Assembly: GCA_016793775.1 (NCBI GenBank)
Contig: JAEULK010000003.1
Location: forward strand, 1-41,597
DNA: 41,597 nucleotides
Reading direction: 5' to 3'
From: Sphingopyxis sp.
GTDB lineage: Bacteria; Pseudomonadota; Alphaproteobacteria; Sphingomonadales; Sphingomonadaceae
The translations under genes were made by a program, and so were the position numbers. Of this stretch, positions 22,777-30,648 are shown piece after piece. The stretch's first letter is position 1; each line of letters begins with the position of its first letter. Under the pieces are notes generated by a model, which saw only the letters and a program-made list of their open reading frames with translations, had not been told where the DNA came from and made no database searches.

Positions 22777-25133
22777 GCGCGCGGCAGGCTGACGCGGACC
22801 AGCGTGCCCTGCGCCTTTTCGCTCAACACCTCCATCGTCCCGCCATGCGCGGCGACGAGCTGGCGCGCGAGCGCGAGGCCGATGCCGCCGCTCTGCGTTC
22901 CCGCCTGCGTTCCGCTGGTCACCGCCGCGACCGCGTCGGGCATGCCGGGGCCGTTGTCCGACACGATGATGTCGATGCCCTTCGCGTCGCCATCGGCATG
23001 GAGCAGGACGCGCCCGCCCTTCTTGCGGCTCGGCGCGGTGTAACGCACCGCATTGTCGAGCAGCCCGGCGACGAGCCGCGACAGGCGCTCGGCATCGCCG
23101 TCGATATGGCCCAGCCCGGACGCGATATTGCCCACCAGTTCGACACCCTCGGCCGCGGCAAAGACTTTCGCTTCGCCCAGCGCGCCGTTCAGCAACGCCG
23201 CGACATCGACGGGTACGCGCTCGACCGCGAGGGTTCCCGCCTCGCCCTGCGCCAGGTCGAGCACATTGTCGATCTGCCGCCCCAGGACCGCGACCGAATC
23301 CATGATCGCATCGATATAGGCCGCCTGCTGATCGCCGAGCTTGCCCGCATAGCCCGCGCGCAGCATCTCGCCGAAGCCGCCGATCGAGGTGAGCGGCGTG
23401 CGCAGTTCGTAGCTCATCCGCGACAGGAAGGCGGTCTTGACCTTGTCGGCGGCTTCGAGCGCTTCATTGCGCTCGCGCAGGGTGCTTTCCATCTTCCGGT
23501 TGTCGCTGACGTCGAGCATGATCAACAGCGCATTGCCGTCGGGCAGGGGGATCGCGGCAAAATCGAAATAGCGCCCGTCGCGGAAACGGATTTCGCCCGC
23601 GCGCTGGGTGCGTTCCAATGTCGCGGCGCGGATGACTTCCTGCACGATGCTGATCTGGTTCGGTTTGGCGAGCCGGTCGGCGAGGCCGCCCATCAGCGCA
23701 TCGACACGCGGATGCGCCGCCAGCGTCGGCTCGTCGACCCCCCACAGGCGGCGGAAACGCTGGTTCCACAAATGCAGCCGCCCGTCGGGCGCGAACACCG
23801 CGATCGCCTCGAACAGATTGTCGAAGGTCGCGGTCCGCACGCGCAGCAGCGTGTCGCGCGCGCCCGCAAGCTGGACCTGTTCGGTGCGATCCTCGGCGAT
23901 CAGCAGCATGCCGCCGTCGGGGGTCGGCTGGCCGACGACGCGCAAATGGGTGCCGTCGCGCAGCAGCCAATCCTCCTCGCTTGCCTGCGGCAGCGCGAAC
24001 CAATCGACATGCGCCTGGCGCCATTCGGGGAAATCGCGCACCTCGGGCGTCCGCCCGGCATCGCGCCAGGCGTCGAGCAGCCGCGCGAAGTCGGGCGCCT
24101 CGGCGATACTATCGGCGTCGATATCGAACATCCGGCGAAACGGCTGATTGGCGAAGACGAGCCCGTGGTCGGGGCCGAATTGCGCCACCGCCGCGGACAG
24201 CCGGTCGAGCAGTTCGCGCTGCGTCTCGGCGAAGCGGCGGTGGGCGCCGCGCTCGCTTTCCAGTTCCTGCACGTCGATCGCATAGCCCGCGACGCCGATC
24301 GGCTGGCCGCCGCGTGGGGTCAGCGGCACGTCGACGACGCGCATGATCCGCCGCTCGCCCGCGATGGTGACGGGCACGGTGCGCAATTGCGCCGATCCCG
24401 CGGCGCGCGCCGCCTGCGCCGCCTCGCCGGCGCTGACCCCGGCCACGGGTTCGAGCAGTTCGATGGCCTGTTCGATGACGACATCGGCGCTCTTGGCCTC
24501 GACCGCATGGACATAGGCCTGGTTGACCAGCGCCAGGTCGAGCCGCAGATCGCGGAACCACATCGGGAAGGGGGCGACCTCGATCAGCCCCGACAGCGCC
24601 TCAAACGCCGCCATCGCCTCGTCGCGCTCGGCCTTGAGCGCGATCTGCGACGACAGGCTCTCGGTCGCGTCGTCGAGCCACAGCAATACGCTGCCCGACC
24701 CGCCGATCGCGGTGGGTGCGGGGCCGCCATGGACGAGGATGGTGCGCGCGCCGCCCTGCGGCCGCAGGGTCATGACAAAGGGTTTGGCACCGCGCTGCGC
24801 GCCGAGGATCGCCTGGCGCAGCGCCTCGTGATCGGCGCTCTCCAGTCCCGCGCCCAGCGCGCATAATTCGTCGAAATTGCGTGGGCCCTTGTCCAGTCCC
24901 AGCCAGCGCCCCAGCCGCTCGCTCGCCTCGATGCGCCAGTCGCCGCGCACGACGACGGGCAGATAGGGCGAGGCTTCGACCAGGCTCGCGAGCCGTTCGG
25001 TCTGCGCCGCGGCAAAGGCCGAACGGCGCTGCATCGCGAGGCCGCGCCCTGCCGCCCAGATGCCGAGCATCAGCCACAGCGCCGCAAAGCCCCCGAGCGC
25101 GAAGGTCAGGGTCGGGGACAGCGCGCCGCTCAT
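22773..25133 (-). CDS. divL: DivL-like PAS sensor pseudo-histidine kinase with Tyr at the phosphoacceptor site
   Basis: The 786-residue protein has one N-terminal membrane helix (LTFALGGFAALWLMLGIWAAG, about 8-28), several PAS-like domains (about 45-160, 180-300, 310-420 and 430-550), a coiled linker, a HisKA-like dimerisation domain and a HATPase domain. The H-box reads FLSRMSYELRTPLT: Tyr575 stands where sensor kinases have His. The N-box (DNAVRY), G1 (DNGPGMP) and G2 (GGIGLALA) are kept. This Tyr swap and layout are the hallmark of DivL, which in Caulobacter reads DivK phosphorylation and controls the CckA-CtrA pathway at the new pole. The start is 272 bases from ahcY and the stop overlaps tsaE by 4 bases. 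Automated annotation may call it a PAS sensor histidine kinase. Confidence 0.9.
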   Translation of the reverse strand: MSGALSPTLTFALGGFAALWLMLGIWAAGRGLAMQRRSAFAAAQTERLASLVEASPYLPVVVRGDWRIEASERLGRWLGLDKGPRNFDELCALGAGLESADHEALRQAILGAQRGAKPFVMTLRPQGGARTILVHGGPAPTAIGGSGSVLLWLDDATESLSSQIALKAERDEAMAAFEALSGLIEVAPFPMWFRDLRLDLALVNQAYVHAVEAKSADVVIEQAIELLEPVAGVSAGEAAQAARAAGSAQLRTVPVTIAGERRIMRVVDVPLTPRGGQPIGVAGYAIDVQELESERGAHRRFAETQRELLDRLSAAVAQFGPDHGLVFANQPFRRMFDIDADSIAEAPDFARLLDAWRDAGRTPEVRDFPEWRQAHVDWFALPQASEEDWLLRDGTHLRVVGQPTPDGGMLLIAEDRTEQVQLAGARDTLLRVRTATFDNLFEAIAVFAPDGRLHLWNQRFRRLWGVDEPTLAAHPRVDALMGGLADRLAKPNQISIVQEVIRAATLERTQRAGEIRFRDGRYFDFAAIPLPDGNALLIMLDVSDNRKMESTLRERNEALEAADKVKTAFLSRMSYELRTPLTSIGGFGEMLRAGYAGKLGDQQAAYIDAIMDSVAVLGRQIDNVLDLAQGEAGTLAVERVPVDVAALLNGALGEAKVFAAAEGVELVGNIASGLGHIDGDAERLSRLVAGLLDNAVRYTAPSRKKGGRVLLHADGDAKGIDIIVSDNGPGMPDAVAAVTSGTQAGTQSGGIGLALARQLVAAHGGTMEVLSEKAQGTLVRVSLPRA

Positions 25134-25307
25134 CCTCCGTCACGCTCCCGCTGCTTGCCCGCCGACGCCCGTGTCATAGCCGTCAGCCGTAAAGACGATG
25201 GAGTCATGTTTCAATCGCATGTCACAGCGAAACGGCGCGTCCCACCTTCCGATGGGCGCGCCGTCCACAGTTTTCTGAAATTTCCGCGATGCGGAAATGC
25301 CGCGGCA

Positions 25308-25378
25308 CCGGCCCGCTCCCCCACCCGGCCTCCCACCCGATAATAGCCTAGGGGCGGCCGGGTGGGGGAGCGGGCCGG
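25308..25378. repeat. Perfect 23-bp inverted repeat between ahcY and divL
   Basis: Arms 25308-25330 and 25356-25378 are perfect inverted copies with a 25-base loop, 27 bases after the ahcY stop. A second hairpin, ATTTCCGC-GAT-GCGGAAAT, lies at 25280-25298. Neither has a T run. They may limit ahcY transcription into divL or belong to a repeat family. Confidence 0.8.
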
Positions 25379-25405
25379 CGCCGCCTTCGCCGTCAGGCGA
25401 AGAAA

Positions 25406-26836
25406 TCAATAACGATAATGGTCGGGCTTGAACGGGCCGTCGACCGGCACGCCGATATAATCGGCCTGCTTCTTGGTCAGCTTCGACAGATGCACGCCCA
25501 GCTTTTCGAGGTGCAGCGCCGCGACCTTTTCATCGAGATGCTTGGGCAGGACATAGACGTCGTTGCCGTATTGCTCGCTGCGCGTCCACAGTTCGATCTG
25601 CGCCAGCGTCTGGTTGGTGAAGCTCGCCGACATCACGAACGACGGGTGGCCCGTCGCATTGCCGAGGTTCACGAGGCGACCCTTCGACAGGATGATGATC
25701 TGCTTGCCAGGCCCATCTCCTTGGGGGGGGAATTCGACCAGGTCGACCTGCGGCTTCACTTCGGTCCATTTGTAGTTGGCGAGCGCCGCGATCTGGATCT
25801 CGCTGTCGAAGTGGCCGATGTTGCAGACGATCGCCATATTCTTCATGCCCGCCATATGCTCGGCGGTGATCACGTCGGCGTTGCCCGTCGCGGTGACGAA
25901 GATGTCCGACCGCTGGACGGCTTCGTCCATCGTCACGACCTCGAACCCTTCCATCGCCGCCTGCAGCGCGCAGATCGGGTCGATTTCGGTGACGAGCACG
26001 CGCGCGCCGCCGTTGCGGAGCGACTGGGCGCTGCCCTTGCCGACGTCGCCGAAGCCGGCGACGGTCGCGACCTTGCCGGCCAGCATCACGTCAGTGCCGC
26101 GGCGGATCGCATCGACGAGCGATTCCTTACAGCCATAGAGGTTGTCGAACTTCGACTTGGTGACGCTGTCGTTGACGTTGATCGCGGGGAAGGGCAGTTC
26201 GCCCTTTTTGGCGATGTGGTACAGGCGGTGGACGCCGGTGGTCGTTTCTTCCGACACGCCCTTGATCGCCTTGACCGTCTTGGTCAAGTAACCGGGGTTC
26301 GCAGCAACAAACGCCTTCAGCGCGCGCTGCATCTCGATCTCTTCCTCGTTCTCGGGCGCGGGCATTTCCTGCCCGGCTTCGAGCTTCGCGCCCCACAGCG
26401 CGAACATCGTGGCGTCGCCGCCATCGTCGAGGATCAGGTTGCAGGTCGTGCCGTCTTCGACACCCCAGTCGAAGATGCGGCCGACATAGTCCCAATAATC
26501 GGCGAGGCTCTCGCCCTTGATCGCGAACACCGGCACGCCCGAGGCGGCGATCGCGGCGGCGGCATGGTCCTGCGTCGAGAAGATGTTGCACGTCGCCCAC
26601 CGCACCTCGGCGCCGAGCGCGGTCAGCGTCTCGATCAGCACCGCGGTCTGGATCGTCATGTGCAGCGAACCCGTGATGCGCGCGCCCTTCAGCGGCTGCG
26701 CGGCGCCATATTCGGCGCGCAGCGCCATCAGGCCCGGCATTTCGGTTTCGGCGATGTTGATTTCTTTGCGCCCGAAATCGGCGAGCGCGATGTCGGCAAC
26801 GACATAATCACGGGTGTCGGCGGCGAGAGTGGCCAC
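25406..26836 (-). CDS. ahcY: Adenosylhomocysteinase (S-adenosylhomocysteine hydrolase)
   Basis: The 476-residue cytoplasmic NAD-dependent enzyme splits S-adenosylhomocysteine into adenosine and homocysteine, closing the methyl cycle. Landmarks are [31 protein letters not shown], the [13 protein letters not shown]-binding loop, [10 protein letters not shown], and the C-terminal KPDHYRY. The start is GTG 26836 with GGAG about 9 bases upstream. An oddity is E368[10 protein letters not shown]378: most relatives have only about one residue between EFP and GKQ, so about five residues are inserted next to a C8 run (25723-25730). A candidate operator overlaps its promoter at 26938-26957. Confidence 0.96.
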   Translation of the reverse strand: MATLAADTRDYVVADIALADFGRKEINIAETEMPGLMALRAEYGAAQPLKGARITGSLHMTIQTAVLIETLTALGAEVRWATCNIFSTQDHAAAAIAASGVPVFAIKGESLADYWDYVGRIFDWGVEDGTTCNLILDDGGDATMFALWGAKLEAGQEMPAPENEEEIEMQRALKAFVAANPGYLTKTVKAIKGVSEETTTGVHRLYHIAKKGELPFPAINVNDSVTKSKFDNLYGCKESLVDAIRRGTDVMLAGKVATVAGFGDVGKGSAQSLRNGGARVLVTEIDPICALQAAMEGFEVVTMDEAVQRSDIFVTATGNADVITAEHMAGMKNMAIVCNIGHFDSEIQIAALANYKWTEVKPQVDLVEFPPQGDGPGKQIIILSKGRLVNLGNATGHPSFVMSASFTNQTLAQIELWTRSEQYGNDVYVLPKHLDEKVAALHLEKLGVHLSKLTKKQADYIGVPVDGPFKPDHYRY

Positions 26837-26937
26837 GGCTATTTTCTCCAGTTGGCGAGAGCGACCGCAGGCGAGCGGCCCCGAAAGCTATGAGTAATTA
26901 TGTTGCGCGCCGTAGCTCAGAGCGCCATCGGAATCAA

Positions 26938-26957
26938 ATATAAACTTTTCTTTATAT
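26938..26957 (-). promoter_or_regulatory. Inverted repeat in the ahcY promoter region
   Basis: ATATAAA (26938-26944), six bases, TTTATAT (26951-26957): perfect 7-bp arms about 100 bases before the ahcY start. On the minus strand it lies between TTGCGA and TATTTG, a plausible -35/-10 pair with 16-base spacing. ahcY is controlled by ArsR-type SAH sensors in some proteobacteria; whether this is such a site is unknown. The rest of 26837-27216 contains no gene or riboswitch I can support. Confidence 0.45.
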
Positions 26958-27216
26958 CGCAAGTCCGGCGCATCCCGGCGGGCGGCTCGTCGAGGATGGC
27001 GTCGTCCGAACGGGCCGCGGCGCGGATGCGAAGCGCGCAGGGATTCGCGTCGCAGAAATGCGAATCGACGGCCGCAAAATTGCATGGCGGCGAAAATAAA
27101 TTTTCAGCGGGCGCAATTGTGACAATCCGCGCGTCGCCAATGTGACACCGAGTCGCCGAGGCCAAGATTCTGAAAATCATGACTTATAATGCGCCTTGCG
27201 AACAGCTTAATTGCTG

Positions 27217-27238
27217 TTTGTGACAAGAGTGTTACAAA
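27217..27238. promoter_or_regulatory. Inverted repeat upstream of the TPR-like gene
   Basis: TTTGTGACA (27217-27225), four bases, TGTTACAAA (27230-27238): 8 of 9 positions pair. It sits 12 bases before TTGACT (27250-27255), a -35-like hexamer. An operator function is inferred; a related half-site ATTGTGACAAT occurs at 27116-27126. Confidence 0.4.
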
Positions 27239-27307
27239 CGGCTCGAAATATTGACTTTTCATCCATGCAGGCAGAAAATCCTCCCAAGTTACGGGGAGAT
27301 ACCAAAG

Positions 27308-27706
27308 ATGAAAAAAATATTGCTGCCGCTCGTCGCCCTCGCTTTCGCGACCCCTGTCGGCGCCCAATCGATCATCGTCGTCACCGGTCCGCAGGTCGAG
27401 TCGGACACGCTGCCGGTCGCCTATGCCGAGCTCAAGGCCGGCGACAATCGCGGCGCGGTGGCCAAGCTGACCGACGAAACCCATGTCGATGCCCGCGACC
27501 CGTCGCGGCTGATCAACCTCGGCACCGCTTACGCGCGTCTGGGCCGCACCGCCGATGCCGCCGCGGCCTATGATGCCGCGATCGGCAGTCCGATCCGTTA
27601 CGATCTCGAATTGTCGGATGGCCGCTATGTCGATTCGCGCTGGGCCGCGCGCACCGCGCTCGCCAACCTGAACGAAGGTCGCCCGCTGCTCGCGCTGGCG
27701 CGCTGA
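27308..27706 (+). CDS. Exported TPR-like protein of unknown function
   Basis: The 132-residue product has a Sec signal (MKKILLPLVALAFATPVGA, cleavage before QSIIV). The mature part contains two TPR-like helical pairs: LPVAYAELKAGDNRGAVAKLTDE and DPSRLINLGTAYARLGRTADAAAAYDAAI, the second matching the TPR consensus well. The C-terminus (WAARTALANLNEGRPLLALA) adds another helix. It is probably a small periplasmic scaffold; I know no specific function. ATG 27308 has GGGGAGAT 8 bases upstream. The 470-base divergent region to ahcY carries candidate operators for both genes, and the gene ends just before a composite palindrome. Confidence 0.8.
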   Translation: MKKILLPLVALAFATPVGAQSIIVVTGPQVESDTLPVAYAELKAGDNRGAVAKLTDETHVDARDPSRLINLGTAYARLGRTADAAAAYDAAIGSPIRYDLELSDGRYVDSRWAARTALANLNEGRPLLALAR

Positions 27707-27714
27707 TAAATATT

Positions 27715-27855
27715 CGTCGTCCCCGCGAAGGCGGGGACCGCAGGCAGCCTTGCGCCACGCCGATAGCGGCCAGTTAAGGGTTGGACATGCCCCCCGGCAT
27801 GTCCAAGGGTTGTCCGGGGGGCAACCCGACCCTCCACTCCTTCGCGGGGGCGACG
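27715..27855. repeat. Composite palindromic repeat, family E copy 1
   Basis: Outer arms 27715-27731 and 27839-27855 pair at 16 of 17. Inside lie a perfect hairpin (TTGGACATGCC 27781-27791 with GGCATGTCCAA 27796-27806) and a second one (GGGTTG 27807-27812 with CAACCC 27822-27827). The words GCGGGG and CGATAGCGGCC are shared with the element at 38315, so this copy looks like that family with extra material inserted. Confidence 0.8.
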
Positions 27856-27873
27856 TGTTTTTGGCCGCGTATT

Positions 27874-28440
27874 TTACGCCTCGCCGCCCTCGGTCGTCAG
27901 CAGCCGCGCATCGATCCCGGCTTCGGCAAAGGCCGCCTGCCAGCGCTTTTCGGGCGGCGTGTCGAACAGCAAAGCATCGCTGCCCCGGGTCACATGCCAG
28001 CCGTGGCGGACCATTTCTTCCTCGAGCTGGCCGCCGGCCCAACCGGCATAGCCCAGCGCGACGAGCCAGCGCGACGGCCCGCGGCCTTCGCCGATCGCGC
28101 GCAGGATGTCGTGCGAACTCGATATCGTCCAGCGCCCCGCGACCTCGACCGCGTCCTGGCCGCCCCAGTCGCTGCTGTGGAGCACGAAGCCGCGCGACTG
28201 TTCGACCGGCCCGCCGAGGAACACCGGCATGTCGAGCGGGTCGTCGTCATGCGCGATCTCGAGCTGGTCGAGCACCGCACCCACGGTCATGCCCTTGATC
28301 GGGTCGGCAATGCCGATCCCCATCGCGCCGCCTTCGTCATGGCTGATCATCGCGATCACCGAATGTTCGAAGCGGGGATCGCCGATCCCGGGCAGCGCGA
28401 GCAGCAACTGGCCGGTGAACCAGGAGGGGGCCGTTTCCAT
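27874..28440 (-). CDS. YqgE/AlgH family protein
   Basis: The 188-residue protein matches the YqgE/AlgH (DUF179) family from its first residues: SWFTGQLLLALPGIGDPRFEHSVIAMISHDEGGAMGIGI, then VFLGGPVEQSRGFVLHS, and the C-terminal GYAGWAGGQLEEEM segment followed by WHV. The cellular role of the family is not settled. ATG 28440 was chosen because family members start with this short lead before WFTGQLL; the longer open frame upstream to 28647 runs into the divergent peroxiredoxin region. The 127-base divergent region probably holds promoters for both genes. Confidence 0.9.
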   Translation of the reverse strand: METAPSWFTGQLLLALPGIGDPRFEHSVIAMISHDEGGAMGIGIADPIKGMTVGAVLDQLEIAHDDDPLDMPVFLGGPVEQSRGFVLHSSDWGGQDAVEVAGRWTISSSHDILRAIGEGRGPSRWLVALGYAGWAGGQLEEEMVRHGWHVTRGSDALLFDTPPEKRWQAAFAEAGIDARLLTTEGGEA

Positions 28441-28567
28441 CGCGCCACCATGCCCGCGCACGCCGGTCCGGTCCAGCACCCCGGTGAAATTATCCGCCGC
28501 GCTTGACTCCGCTCGGCCCCGCCCCAATGTCTGCGCTCCCATTTCCCCCGCTTGAGAGGACGAGAAA

Positions 28568-29050
28568 ATGACGATCCAGACCGGAGACAAGCTGCCTGAA
28601 ACGACGCTGGTCAAGGTGACCGAAAACGGTCCCGAACAGGTCAGCACCGCCGATTATTTCAAGGGCCGCAAGGTTGCGCTCTTCTCGGTCCCCGGCGCCT
28701 TCACCCCGACCTGCTCGGCCAAGCATCTGCCGGGCTTCGTCGACAAGGCCGAGGAACTGAAGGCCAAGGGGATCGACGAGATCGTCTGCACCGCGGTCAA
28801 TGACGCCTTCGTCATGGGCGCGTGGGGCAAGAATGGCGACGCCGGCGGCGCGGTGACGATGCTGGCCGACGGCAATGGCGATTTCGCCGAGGCGGTGGGC
28901 CTGACCATGGACGGCAAGGCATTCGGCATGGGCAAGCGCGGCCAGCGTTTCTCGATGATCGTCAACGACGGCGTCGTCGAACAGCTCAACGTCGAAGCGC
29001 CGGGCGAATTCCGGGTGTCGAGCGCCGACCATATGCTCGAGCAGCTGTAA
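28568..29050 (+). CDS. Peroxiredoxin (Prx5-like, glutaredoxin/thioredoxin-dependent)
   Basis: The 160-residue protein has the Prx5 active site VPGAFTPTCS with peroxidatic Cys49, followed by KHLPGFVDKAEELKAKGIDEIVCTAVNDAFVMGAWGK, a classic match. The second Cys is in IVCTAVND; a separate C-terminal resolving Cys is not seen, so it is probably 1-Cys and recycled by glutathione/glutaredoxin or thioredoxin. It reduces H2O2 and organic peroxides in the cytoplasm. GAGAGGACGAGAAA precedes ATG 28568. It ends in a terminator-like hairpin at 29057. Confidence 0.94.
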   Translation: MTIQTGDKLPETTLVKVTENGPEQVSTADYFKGRKVALFSVPGAFTPTCSAKHLPGFVDKAEELKAKGIDEIVCTAVNDAFVMGAWGKNGDAGGAVTMLADGNGDFAEAVGLTMDGKAFGMGKRGQRFSMIVNDGVVEQLNVEAPGEFRVSSADHMLEQL

Positions 29051-29056
29051 GGCGTG

Positions 29057-29090
29057 GAGGGCGGGCCGATCGCGGTCCGCCCTCTTCCCT
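29057..29090 (+). terminator. Probable terminator after the peroxiredoxin gene
   Basis: GAGGGCGG (29057-29064) pairs with CCGCCCTC (29077-29084), 12-base loop, followed by a pyrimidine-rich TTCCCTTTT tract 6 bases after the stop codon. Confidence 0.6.
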
Positions 29091-29120
29091 TTTGTCACAA
29101 TTTCGTGCAACAGCGACGCG

Positions 29121-30620
29121 ATGACATTATCCTCATCGCAAAATCAGAACATCGCCGATCCCGCCGCCGCCGTTGACCCTTTGGTCGAAGGGATCATCAC
29201 CGAGCTTCAGGACAAGTTCCGCACCTCGGTCACCAATCTCAAATCCGCCATCGCCGCCTATGTCCATGACGGCACGCTGCCGCCCGCCGACGCTGCGGCG
29301 ACCGGGCTGTTCGACTATCCGGCGCTGCGCCTCGTCACCACCGGCGAGCCGCGCGAGGGGCAGGCGAGTCACAATCTCGCCTTCGGCCGCTTCGAGCGCG
29401 CGGGCGAGTTCGTCACCACCGTCACCCGCCCCGACCTGTTCGCCGATTATCTGCGCGACCAGCTGAGCCTGCTCGTCCGTCATTATGACGTCGAGCTGTC
29501 GGTGACGCGCACCGGGCAGCAGATCCCCTTTCCCTATGTGCTCGACGCCAGCGACGGGTCGGACATGGGCCGCGTCACCCCGCTCGAACTCGCGCGCCAT
29601 TTTCCGACCACCGAGCTCGCCGACATCGGCGACGAACTCGCCGACGGGCTGTTCGGCAGCGATCCGGCGAAACCGCAGGCGCTCGCCCTGTTCGATGCGC
29701 TGCGCACCGATTTCAGCCTCGCGCGCCTGCGCCATTACACCGGCACCGCGCCCGAGCATTTCCAGCGCTACATATTGTTCACCAACTACCACCGCTATGT
29801 CGACGAGTTCGTGTCCTGGGCGGGCGCACAGGTCGGGCAGGGGCGCTATACCGCGCTCGCGGGGGCGGCGGGTCTCTATGTCGACCAGCCGGGGGTCAAC
29901 GCCAGCGCGCTCGTCGCCGACAGCGCATGGCGCCGGCACCAGATGCCCGCCTATCATCTGATCGCGCCCGACGGCGGCGGCATCACGCTCGTCAACATCG
30001 GCGTCGGCCCGTCGAACGCCAAGACGATCTGCGACCATCTGGCGGTGCTGCGACCCGAGGCCTGGCTGATGATCGGTCATTGCGGCGGGCTGCGCCCCAG
30101 CCAGCGTATCGGCGACTATGTGCTCGCCCACGCGTATCTGCGCGACGACCATATCCTCGACGCGGTGCTGCCGCCCGAAATCCCCATCCCGCCGATCGCC
30201 GAAGTGCAGGTCGCGCTCGCGACCGCGGCGGAATCGGTGTCGGGGACCAGCGGCGCCGACCTCAAGAAGCGCATGCGTACCGGCACCGTCGTCACCACCG
30301 ACGACCGCAATTGGGAGCTGCGCTACACCGACAGCGCGCTGCGCTTCTCGCAATCGCGCGCGATCGGCATCGACATGGAAAGCGCGACCATCGCGGCGCA
30401 GGGGTATCGTTTCCGCGTGCCCTATGGCACGTTGCTCTGCGTCAGCGACAAGCCGCTCCACGGCGAACTCAAGCTGCCGGGTCAGGCCAATCGCTTCTAT
30501 GAGGAAGCGATCGCCGCGCATCTCCAGATCGGTATCCGCGCCTGCGAGACGATGCGCGACGAGGGCGCCAAGCTCCACAGCCGCAAATTGCGCGCGTTCA
30601 ACGAGCCGCCGTTCAGATGA
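29121..30620 (+). CDS. amn: AMP nucleosidase
   Basis: The 499-residue enzyme hydrolyses AMP to adenine and ribose-5-phosphate. Its N-terminal AMP-nucleosidase domain (about 20-190) includes YPALRLVTTGEP, FGRFERAGEFVTTVTRPDLF, and IPFPYVLD. The C-terminal phosphorylase-like domain (about 280-480) has GGGITLVNIGVGPSNAKTICDHLAVLRPEAWLMIGHCGGLR and AIGIDMESATIAAQGYRFRVPYGTLLCVSDKPLHGELK, containing the nucleoside-phosphorylase catalytic core. ATG 29121 has no strong ribosome-binding site. It ends with FNEPPFR, and a 15-base copy of its last coding segment is repeated 32 bases downstream. Confidence 0.94.
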   Translation: MTLSSSQNQNIADPAAAVDPLVEGIITELQDKFRTSVTNLKSAIAAYVHDGTLPPADAAATGLFDYPALRLVTTGEPREGQASHNLAFGRFERAGEFVTTVTRPDLFADYLRDQLSLLVRHYDVELSVTRTGQQIPFPYVLDASDGSDMGRVTPLELARHFPTTELADIGDELADGLFGSDPAKPQALALFDALRTDFSLARLRHYTGTAPEHFQRYILFTNYHRYVDEFVSWAGAQVGQGRYTALAGAAGLYVDQPGVNASALVADSAWRRHQMPAYHLIAPDGGGITLVNIGVGPSNAKTICDHLAVLRPEAWLMIGHCGGLRPSQRIGDYVLAHAYLRDDHILDAVLPPEIPIPPIAEVQVALATAAESVSGTSGADLKKRMRTGTVVTTDDRNWELRYTDSALRFSQSRAIGIDMESATIAAQGYRFRVPYGTLLCVSDKPLHGELKLPGQANRFYEEAIAAHLQIGIRACETMRDEGAKLHSRKLRAFNEPPFR

Positions 30621-30646
30621 ACGGCGGGGGCAACGAGCCGCCGTTC
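30600..30646 (+). repeat. Short direct duplication at the amn-SDR junction
   Basis: AACGAGCCGCCGTTC occurs at 30600-30614 (end of amn) and again at 30632-30646, 32 bases apart. The first copy leads to AGATGA (amn stop), the second to CGGTGA, which supplies the GTG start of the next gene. Confidence 0.75.
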
Positions 30647-30648
30647 CG

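Noticed and set aside
26911-26920. CGTAGCTCAG, resembling a tRNA D-arm start
   Set aside because: The surrounding bases do not form acceptor, anticodon or T arms, and no GGTTCGA-type T loop follows at the right distance.
26837-26937. Possible SAH or SAM riboswitch in the ahcY leader
   Set aside because: I could not fit the conserved core or pseudoknot of any known SAH or SAM class; the leader is only noted as lacking a gene.
26888-27180. Short minus-strand open frames in the ahcY upstream region
   Set aside because: They are Arg-rich, lack ribosome-binding sites and domain similarity, and overlap the likely ahcY promoter.
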